Source of the DNA: Alcaligenaceae bacterium
Lineage (GTDB): Bacteria; Pseudomonadota; Gammaproteobacteria; Burkholderiales; Burkholderiaceae_B
Direction: 5' to 3'
NCBI GenBank assembly: GCA_012511095.1
Contig: JAAZGT010000287.1
Coordinates: 1 to 6,853 of the forward strand
Length of the DNA: 6,853 nt
The position numbers and the translations under genes were made by a program. The notes below the pieces were generated by a model. It made no database searches. It saw nothing but the letters and a program-made list of their open reading frames with translations, and had not been told where the DNA came from. Below, one piece after another: positions 1 to 4,255 of the stretch; position 1 is the stretch's first letter, and every line of letters starts with the position of its first letter.

Positions 1-72
1 GTACTCAAATCGGATAACGAGGGCAGTCATTTACGCGTTAATTTTGGCTCGAGTCACTACTATCGTTCCTAG
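1..72 (+). CDS. Possible C-terminal tail of an upstream gene (partial, unidentified)
   Basis: Frame 1 is open from the window edge to a TAG at 70-72 and gives 23 residues with a protein-like mix, ending in NFGSSHYYRS. I do not recognise the family. Two other readings compete. Frame 2 is open to a TAA at 77-79. On the minus strand, an ATG at 30-28 opens a reading (MTALVIRFEY) that runs off the left edge with no clear ribosome site before it. With so few codons this is a weak call. If real, the gene is co-directional with upp and ends about 130 bp before it. Confidence 0.25.
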   Translation, partial: VLKSDNEGSHLRVNFGSSHYYRS

Positions 73-80
73 GCAGTAAT

Positions 81-93
81 TGGCTAAAAGCCA
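81..93 (+). terminator. Weak hairpin downstream of the left-edge reading frame
   Basis: TGGCT (81-85) and AGCCA (89-93) form a 5-bp stem with an AAA loop. The next bases (TTGTCTCTC) are only moderately T-rich, so this is at best a weak terminator for a gene ending at 72. It could equally be chance. Confidence 0.2.
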
Positions 94-144
94 TTGTCTC
101 TCAATAAATAGTCTTATTTAAAGTCAAGAAAATCTTCCTTGCTT

Positions 145-173
145 TTGATAGACTAAACACATATCAACATTAT
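145..173 (+). promoter_or_regulatory. Candidate sigma-70 promoter for upp
   Basis: TTGATA (145-150, 5 of 6 to TTGACA) is followed after 17 bp by CATTAT (168-173, 4 of 6 to TATAAT). Transcription would start near 180, leaving a leader of about 20 nt before the upp start. The leader holds a GGAG ribosome site at 193-196, 5 nt before the ATG. No riboswitch-sized leader or attenuator is visible. Called by eye. Confidence 0.4.
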
Positions 174-201
174 TTTTTCACCCTCGTTTTTCGGAGATTT
201 T

Positions 202-837
202 ATGGCTATTCACGAAGTTAAGCATCCACTGGTTCAGCATAAGCTTGGTTTGATGCGTGAAATTAATTTAAGTACTAAGAGCTTTCGTGAACTAGCTGCT
301 GAGGTCACAACGTTATTGACATATGAAGCGACCAAAGATTTTCCTTTAGAAGAGGTTGAGGTACAGGGTTGGGCTGGACCCGTTAAGGTGCTGAAAATCG
401 CTGGCAAAAAGGTCACCGTAGTACCTATTTTACGCGCTGGTATCGGTATGTTAGACGGGGTCTTGAGTTTAATTCCTAGTGCCAAGGTTAGCGCCGTTGG
501 TATTGCGCGTGATGAAAAGACGTTTGAAGCAGCTACTTATTTGCAAAAGCTGGTCGATGATTTAGATCAACGCTTGGCAATTATTATTGACCCAATGTTG
601 GCCACAGGTGGGTCGATGGTGGCTACTATTGATATGCTCAAACAAGCGGGTTGTAAAGAAATTCGTGCTTTGGTTTTAACTGCAGCACCAGAGGGAATTG
701 AGGCTGTGCAATCTAAACACCCTGATGTACAGATTTACACCGCCTCCATTGATGATGGCCTAGATAAAAACAACTACATCTTGCCTGGTTTAGGCGATGC
801 TGGCGACAGAATTTTTGGTACGCGCCAAAAGGATTAA
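202..837 (+). CDS. upp: Uracil phosphoribosyltransferase (pyrimidine salvage)
   Basis: This cytosolic enzyme converts uracil and PRPP to UMP and pyrophosphate. The 211-residue protein is full length for the family (E. coli Upp is 208). It opens with the typical VKHPLVQHKLGLMRE block. It carries VVPILRAGIGMLDGVL around residues 73-88, the PRPP-binding loop DPMLATGGS at 130-138, and the uracil-site block YILPGLGDAGD at 192-202 near the C-terminus. The GIARDEKTFEAATY stretch after residue 100 differs from E. coli but resembles Bordetella-type Upp as I remember it, which supports a betaproteobacterial host. The ATG at 202 has GGAG at 193-196. No strong terminator follows, so read-through into the DUF883 gene 150 bp downstream is possible. 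Identity is secure; the family needs no further partner. Confidence 0.97.
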   Translation: MAIHEVKHPLVQHKLGLMREINLSTKSFRELAAEVTTLLTYEATKDFPLEEVEVQGWAGPVKVLKIAGKKVTVVPILRAGIGMLDGVLSLIPSAKVSAVGIARDEKTFEAATYLQKLVDDLDQRLAIIIDPMLATGGSMVATIDMLKQAGCKEIRALVLTAAPEGIEAVQSKHPDVQIYTASIDDGLDKNNYILPGLGDAGDRIFGTRQKD

Positions 838-901
838 AAGCGTTATTAGTCAGTTCAATGAGCTTATGTTCATGTCAGCAAATATTGCTAAGGGTAATAA
901 A

Positions 902-930
902 TTGACTAAACTCTTGATGTATTAAACAAT
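902..930 (+). promoter_or_regulatory. Candidate promoter of the DUF883 stress cluster
   Basis: TTGACT (902-907, 5 of 6 to the -35 consensus) and AACAAT (925-930, 4 of 6 to the -10 consensus) are 17 bp apart. A start near 937 would put the dyad at 936-960 at the very 5' end of the transcript. The homologous E. coli genes are RpoS-dependent (established for yqjD/elaB); whether that holds here cannot be read from this element. Confidence 0.35.
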
Positions 931-935
931 TTTGC

Positions 936-960
936 GTTAAAACTAAAGTTAGTTCTTAAC
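936..960. promoter_or_regulatory. Dyad symmetry upstream of the DUF883 gene (operator or 5' hairpin candidate)
   Basis: Inner arms AACTAA (941-946) and TTAGTT (949-954) flank a 2-bp centre, AG. Outer arms GTTAA (936-940) and TTAAC (956-960) continue the symmetry with one extra C at 955. It sits just after the candidate -10 and 14 bp before the ribosome site. A further palindromic GTTAAC lies at 967-972. The 2-nt centre makes a DNA-level operator easier to imagine than an RNA hairpin with the same closing pairs. Confidence 0.4.
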
Positions 961-974
961 GATGTAGTTAACCC

Positions 975-980
975 GAGGAG
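975..980 (+). promoter_or_regulatory. Ribosome binding site that decides the DUF883 start
   Basis: GAGGAG directly abuts the first possible ATG at 981 but lies 6 nt before the second ATG at 987. Only the second has usable spacing, so translation most likely begins at 987. Confidence 0.75.
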
Positions 981-986
981 ATGATA

Positions 987-1487
987 ATGAACAAACAAGA
1001 TGTAAAAAAGCATGTTGAAGATATCAAAGATACAGTTAAACAAACCGAAGAGGAGTTATTAGCTAGTTTACAATCGGCGATTAAAGACGCAGAAAAAATC
1101 CTTGGTGAAGCAAAATCTGCCAATGAAGAAACTGCTAAAGAGCTTCGTGCCAAGGCTCGTGAAACGCTAGCCGCAGCCTACGGTAGTGTTGAAGGTGCTA
1201 AGGCCGGCATCTTAGAACATGGCAAGGAGATCGTCGATCAAGGCAAAGAGTGGGCTGATGAGCAATACCGTCAAGGTAAACGAGCCGCTCGTGCACTTTA
1301 TGACCAAGGTCATGAATATGCTGATGAGTTTTATGATAGCGCCATAGGGTTTAAAGACGATATGGTAGAGCGTGGTCAGTATTTCGTTGAGGGTGCTGAT
1401 GAGTACGTGCATAAAAACCCATGGACTACCATAGGTATTGCTAGTGTTGCCGCCTTATTATTAGGCGTGATCATTGGGCGTCGCTAA
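987..1487 (+). CDS. DUF883 family protein, ElaB/YqjD-like C-tail-anchored stress protein
   Basis: This 166-residue protein is charged and helical. It ends in the DUF883 signature: VHKNPWTT at 141-148, then a hydrophobic segment (about 149-163) closed by GRR. E. coli YqjD and ElaB are about 100 residues, tail-anchored in the inner membrane, made in stationary phase, and bind ribosomes (YqjD). That is family knowledge; ribosome binding here is inference. Residues 1-65 are a lysine- and glutamate-rich coiled-coil-like helix. Residues 75-140 form an extra region with 11-residue periodicity (glycines at 86, 97, 108 and 130; related units GKEWADEQY and GHEYADEFY), which accounts for the greater length. 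The start at 987 is preferred over 981 because of ribosome-site spacing. It is followed by the YqjE-like gene after 128 bp containing a terminator-like hairpin. Confidence 0.88.
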   Translation: MNKQDVKKHVEDIKDTVKQTEEELLASLQSAIKDAEKILGEAKSANEETAKELRAKARETLAAAYGSVEGAKAGILEHGKEIVDQGKEWADEQYRQGKRAARALYDQGHEYADEFYDSAIGFKDDMVERGQYFVEGADEYVHKNPWTTIGIASVAALLLGVIIGRR

Positions 1488-1536
1488 TTCTTTATTGCTA
1501 ATAATGCAAATTTAAAAAAATTTTCCGTAGAGAGCT

Positions 1537-1589
1537 AAAAGGGCGCTAATGGTATGTCTAGATTATCTAGATAAACTTAGCGCCTTTTT
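1537..1589. terminator. Two-tier hairpin with T-tract between the DUF883 and YqjE-like genes
   Basis: The outer stem pairs 1537-1549 (AAAAGGGCGCTAA) with 1577-1589 (TTAGCGCCTTTTT), 13 bp with one G-T wobble. Inside it, TCTAGA at 1557-1562 pairs with TCTAGA at 1566-1571 around a TTA loop, extendable by two pairs. The A-rich left flank and T-rich right flank make it look bidirectional. It ends 26 nt before the next gene's ATG, so it should terminate or attenuate transcription coming from the DUF883 gene. Confidence 0.7.
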
Positions 1590-1601
1590 AGTCTCATATA
1601 C

Positions 1602-1606
1602 AAAGG
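1602..1606 (+). promoter_or_regulatory. Ribosome binding site that decides the YqjE-like start
   Basis: AAAGG lies 9 nt before the ATG at 1616. An in-frame TTG at 1607 and GTG at 1610 also exist, but they sit directly against this site and cannot use it, so the ATG is chosen. Confidence 0.6.
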
Positions 1607-1615
1607 TTGGTGATT

Positions 1616-2047
1616 ATGTCCTTAGGTCAAGATGTAAAAGAGCTGTTTGCCACCATCACAGCCATGTTCGGCAATCGAGCCGAGTTATTTGGTTTGGAGC
1701 TTGCCGAAGAGCGCCAACGCTTGATTAGTGCCATTATATTGGCTGTGGTAGTTGCGATTTTGCTGACGTTCTTTCTTTTAGGCCTATCGTTTTTGGGTCT
1801 GATGTGGTTGTGGGATACGCCTTATCGCTATTCTGTGGTGGGTGGTGTGACCGTTTTATATGGTGTTTTAGCCTTAGTTTGTATAGCTAAACTCAAGGGG
1901 TTGTTTTCAAAAGCTATACCCTTTGCATCGAGCATACAGGTGCTTAGAGATGATGTAGCCAAGCTAGAGGGTGAGATACTATCAGGTTCTTCATCCGCAT
2001 CAAATCGGTCATCCGGCGATACTCAAAGTCGCACTAAGGAGGTTTAA
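1616..2047 (+). CDS. YqjE-like inner-membrane protein (phage holin superfamily III-like, DUF1469)
   Basis: This is a 143-residue protein with an amphipathic N-terminal part (ELFGLELAEERQRL at about 23-36) and two membrane segments. The first is at about 37-65, unusually long and possibly a bent helix; the second is at about 72-92. A soluble C-terminal tail holds a short charged helix (VLRDDVAKLEGEI) and ends in a Ser-rich stretch. The ELxxLELxEERxRL-type start before two helices is typical of the YqjE family, which databases label a putative holin although E. coli YqjE is not known to lyse cells. Its place right after a DUF883 gene matches yqjD-yqjE. The precise role is unknown. The last codons contain the ribosome site of the next gene, and the stop TAA directly precedes that gene's ATG, so the two are very likely translationally coupled. 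Confidence 0.8.
   Translation: MSLGQDVKELFATITAMFGNRAELFGLELAEERQRLISAIILAVVVAILLTFFLLGLSFLGLMWLWDTPYRYSVVGGVTVLYGVLALVCIAKLKGLFSKAIPFASSIQVLRDDVAKLEGEILSGSSSASNRSSGDTQSRTKEV
2036..2042 (+). promoter_or_regulatory. Strong Shine-Dalgarno inside the end of the YqjE-like gene
   Basis: AAGGAGG is a near-perfect anti-16S match, 5 nt before the ATG at 2048. It lies wholly within the coding sequence of the preceding gene. It fixes the start of the third gene and suggests that this protein is made in quantity. Confidence 0.8.
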
Positions 2048-2617
2048 ATGTCTACTAAAGATAGAGCACTACATAAAGCTCTTTTAATGGCAAAGATTGC
2101 TGCAGAGCGCGAGTTAATTAGTTTGCAAACGCAGCAAATTCTTTATGATATAAAGCCTTCTAATATCAAAAACAACCTAGTTAATAACGCCGTTCATAAG
2201 CTGGGGGCGGGCCATACATCGCGCAATATAGTTGATTTCGTTTTGAGTCGTCCAACCATGACTATAGCGGTGGCAAAGCTCTTAACTAGGAGTCTTAAGA
2301 GATCAAAATCTTCGGTGTGGCGTGTTGTGGCGCTGGCAGCTACAGCTTGGTTTGTAACTAGTCGCCTTCGCTCAAAACAACGTACTGAAGCGGTTAATAG
2401 AGCCTCATCAATACGCCACCCTAGTGAGTCCAATGCAACAACTGCTACTATCAACACAGGGCACCGCATAAGAGCGCATTCTGAGCCTATTCGTGGTTAT
2501 CGCTCTGAGAGCGTAGCAAGACAAGTTCCTAGGGCTTATTCAGCTCATACTCAAAGTCAACAAGTACGTTCACGCTCATTGGATGCACGACGTCGTAGAT
2601 TTCGTCATCGCGTCTAG
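2048..2617 (+). CDS. Uncharacterised basic protein, third gene of the yqjD/yqjE-like cluster
   Basis: I do not recognise this 189-residue protein by sequence; by position it is the counterpart of YqjK. Residues 1-35 look like a helix (KDRALHKALLMAKIAAERE). A conserved-looking SRPTMTIAVAKLLTRSLKRS at 67-86 is followed by a hydrophobic stretch, VWRVVALAATAWFVTS at 90-105, flanked by basic residues. That stretch is long enough for one short membrane helix or a membrane-surface helix. The C-terminal 80 residues are low-complexity and probably disordered: 14 of the last 50 are Arg, with many Ser and His, ending in RRRRFRHRV. Such a tail could bind RNA, ribosomes or anionic lipid; this is inference. 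The stop of the preceding gene abuts this ATG, and a strong ribosome site drives it. It ends 27 bp before a bidirectional terminator. Confidence 0.8.
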   Translation: MSTKDRALHKALLMAKIAAERELISLQTQQILYDIKPSNIKNNLVNNAVHKLGAGHTSRNIVDFVLSRPTMTIAVAKLLTRSLKRSKSSVWRVVALAATAWFVTSRLRSKQRTEAVNRASSIRHPSESNATTATINTGHRIRAHSEPIRGYRSESVARQVPRAYSAHTQSQQVRSRSLDARRRRFRHRV

Positions 2618-2643
2618 TAAAGAGCATTAACAGTCACTACAAT

Positions 2644-2677
2644 AATGGCCCTGTAGATTTAATTTCTAAGGGCCATT
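2644..2677. terminator. Bidirectional intrinsic terminator between convergent genes
   Basis: AATGGCCCT (2644-2652) pairs perfectly with AGGGCCATT (2669-2677). Inside, TAGA and TCTA extend the stem after one bulged G. A T-rich run (TTTGTTGT) follows on the + side and ATTATTGTAG on the - side. It sits between the 189-residue gene (ends 2617) and trhP (ends 2685), so it can serve both. Confidence 0.8.
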
Positions 2678-2684
2678 TGTTGTA

Positions 2685-4082
2685 TTAGCTAATTACTTCA
2701 ACTTGAGCTTCACGTTTAGGCTCATTGGGTAGGATACGTGCAATCAAGGCTTTTTCCTTGCCTGCCATATTTGGAATCTGCACAAAAATACCGCTACCAG
2801 CAGCCACCTCAGTTGGTTCGCCATCTCGTAGCATTTGCTCGAGACGCACGGTTTGGTTGCCACTTGGGTGGATAATTTCAATGTCATCGCCTACTCGGAA
2901 GTGGTTTTTAACATCGACTAAAGCCCAGCCATTTTCATCTATCTCAAGAACCTGACCCACGAACTGACTACGCTTAGAGGTAGAGTGACCACTTAGGTAG
3001 TTTTGGTAGTCTTGGGTTTGGTGACGTTCTAAGAAACCACTGGTGTAACCACGATTAGCTAAACCCTCAAGATCGGCCAATAAACTATAATCAAATGGTC
3101 TACCAGCAACCGCATCATCAATAGCTTGTCTATAGGCTTGAGCCGCTCTGGCCACATAATAAACTGATTTGGTACGGCCCTCGATTTTTAGGGAATCAAC
3201 ACCGATCTCGGCTAATTTTGCAACCGATTCAATGGCGCGCAAATCCTTAGAGTTCATAATGTAGGTGCCGTGCTCATCTTCCATAATTGGCATATAGGAG
3301 CCAGGACGATTAGTCTCTTCGATAAAATAAACATTATCCGCAAGCGGGTGACGTTTTTGGCCGTTAATACCTTCGAAATGACTATCAAGTTCCTCTTTGG
3401 CTTGATCGAAATTAAAGCCCTCTAAAACCGAGGGTGCAGGCGCACCAGTATGATCACTTTCAGAATCATAAACGGTGTAGTTCCAACGACAAGCGTTAGT
3501 GCAAGTACCTTGGTTAGGGTCGCGGTGATTAAAATAACCTGATAATAAACAGCGGCCAGAATAGGCAATACAGAGAGCACCGTGTACAAAGACCTCGAGC
3601 TCCATATCAGGCACTTCTTGGCGGATTTCAGCGATTTCTTTAAGTGATAACTCACGCGACAAAATAATGCGCTCAATACCCACGCTTTGCCAGAAGCGTA
3701 CACCCCAGTAGTTGGTGGTGTTGGCTTGTACTGATAGGTGAATAGGCATTTCAGGCCAACGCTCACGTACCTTCATAATTAAGCCTGGGTCAGCCATAAT
3801 TAAGGCGTCAGGCTTCATGGCGATAAGGGGCTCCATATCGGCCATAAAGGTTTTTAGTTTGCTATTGTGCGGTAGGGTGTTGACGGTTAAAAAGAATTTT
3901 TTACCGCGCTGGTGAGCCTCGGTAATTGCTTGCTCTAAAACCTCGAGCTTAGCAAATTCGTTGTTGCGTACGCGCAATGAGTAGCGCGGACTGCCCGCAT
4001 AAACGGCATCTGCCCCGTAGTCGTATGCAGCACGCATACGCTCTAAACCGCCGGCAGGTAATAATAATTCAGGTGCTTTCAT
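2685..4082 (-). CDS. trhP: TrhP/YegQ, prephenate-dependent tRNA uridine 5-hydroxylase (U32 peptidase family)
   Basis: This 465-residue protein aligns throughout with E. coli YegQ/TrhP (453), starting at KAPELLLPAG. It shares GADAVYAG.PRYSLRVRNNEF, MPIHLSVQAN, DEHGTYIMNSKDLRAI and LKIEGRTKS. The U32 signature EVFVHGALCIAYSGRC is at about 163-178. Cysteines 171, 178, 194 and 198 (the last two in GTCTNAC) are the conserved set expected to hold an iron-sulfur cluster in this family. Despite the peptidase name, E. coli TrhP hydroxylates U34 of certain tRNAs to ho5U, the first step to cmo5U, with prephenate as cofactor source. The segment of about 200-250 is a variable linker, roughly ten residues longer than in E. 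coli. The ATG at 4082 is the only sensible start, yet no Shine-Dalgarno precedes it. The gene is separated from ubiD by 173 bp and probably has its own promoter. Confidence 0.93.
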   Translation of the reverse strand: MKAPELLLPAGGLERMRAAYDYGADAVYAGSPRYSLRVRNNEFAKLEVLEQAITEAHQRGKKFFLTVNTLPHNSKLKTFMADMEPLIAMKPDALIMADPGLIMKVRERWPEMPIHLSVQANTTNYWGVRFWQSVGIERIILSRELSLKEIAEIRQEVPDMELEVFVHGALCIAYSGRCLLSGYFNHRDPNQGTCTNACRWNYTVYDSESDHTGAPAPSVLEGFNFDQAKEELDSHFEGINGQKRHPLADNVYFIEETNRPGSYMPIMEDEHGTYIMNSKDLRAIESVAKLAEIGVDSLKIEGRTKSVYYVARAAQAYRQAIDDAVAGRPFDYSLLADLEGLANRGYTSGFLERHQTQDYQNYLSGHSTSKRSQFVGQVLEIDENGWALVDVKNHFRVGDDIEIIHPSGNQTVRLEQMLRDGEPTEVAAGSGIFVQIPNMAGKEKALIARILPNEPKREAQVEVIS

Positions 4083-4119
4083 GTGCTTAATATTGTCGCT
4101 ATTGTGCTGACAAAAGATA

Positions 4120-4148
4120 AGGATATAATTAGGTGCTTAATTAGACAA
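4120..4148 (-). promoter_or_regulatory. Candidate promoter of trhP with direct repeats in the spacer
   Basis: Read on the minus strand, TTGTCT (4148-4143, 4 of 6) is followed after 17 bp by TATCCT (4125-4120, 4 of 6), with a start expected near 4113 and a leader of about 30 nt. The spacer and -35 edge hold two copies of CTAATTA (4144-4138 and 4132-4126), 12 bp apart centre to centre. A second, poorer reading is TTGTCA then TATTAA with 15-bp spacing ending 4 nt before the ATG, which would give a leaderless message. Confidence 0.35.
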
Positions 4149-4214
4149 AGCATAATAGCGCTTTGTTCCTAAGAGATTTTTAGGAGTTATAAGCGCTATA
4201 TTCTAATTTATGCT
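4149..4214. repeat. Nested three-tier inverted repeat downstream of ubiD
   Basis: Outer arms AGCATAA (4149-4155) and TTATGCT (4208-4214) enclose ATAGCGCTT (4155-4163) with AAGCGCTAT (4191-4199), a perfect 9-bp pair. This encloses TCCTAA (4167-4172) with TTAGGA (4180-4185). It lies after the ubiD stop and just upstream of the candidate trhP -35. On the ubiD strand it is followed by a weak T-run (TATGCTTTGTCT), so it may act as an imperfect terminator or 3'-end stabiliser. Between it and the ubiD stop is an A/T-only stretch (4244-4260) with no other feature. Confidence 0.6.
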
Positions 4215-4255
4215 ATGACTTTATGTGTGTTAAGGTCTTGTTTTTTATAAAAAAA

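Noticed and set aside
846..909. Long-range inverted repeat TTAGTCA (846-852) with TGACTAA (903-909) after upp
   Set aside because: Only 7 bp with a 50-nt loop and no T-tract; the small AGCAA/TTGCT stem inside (877-889) is also too weak to call a terminator.
981..986. DUF883 start at 981
   Set aside because: The GAGGAG site abuts this ATG with no spacer; the ATG at 987 has proper spacing.
1607..1615. TTG or GTG start for the YqjE-like gene
   Set aside because: These codons touch the only ribosome site; the ATG at 1616 is correctly spaced and begins a typical YqjE-like N-terminus.
1616..2047. Prophage lysis holin
   Set aside because: The family label says holin, but there is no endolysin, spanin or other phage gene nearby, and the DUF883 neighbour fits the chromosomal yqjD-yqjE arrangement.
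3422..3766. Open frame of 114 codons on the minus strand within trhP
   Set aside because: It is an out-of-frame shadow of a full-length, well conserved gene and has no domain resemblance. The same holds for shorter frames within upp, the DUF883 gene, the 189-residue gene, ubiD and the aminotransferase.
2685..4082. Secreted collagenase-like peptidase
   Set aside because: The U32 label suggests it, but there is no signal peptide and full-length agreement with E. coli TrhP/YegQ points to tRNA hydroxylation.
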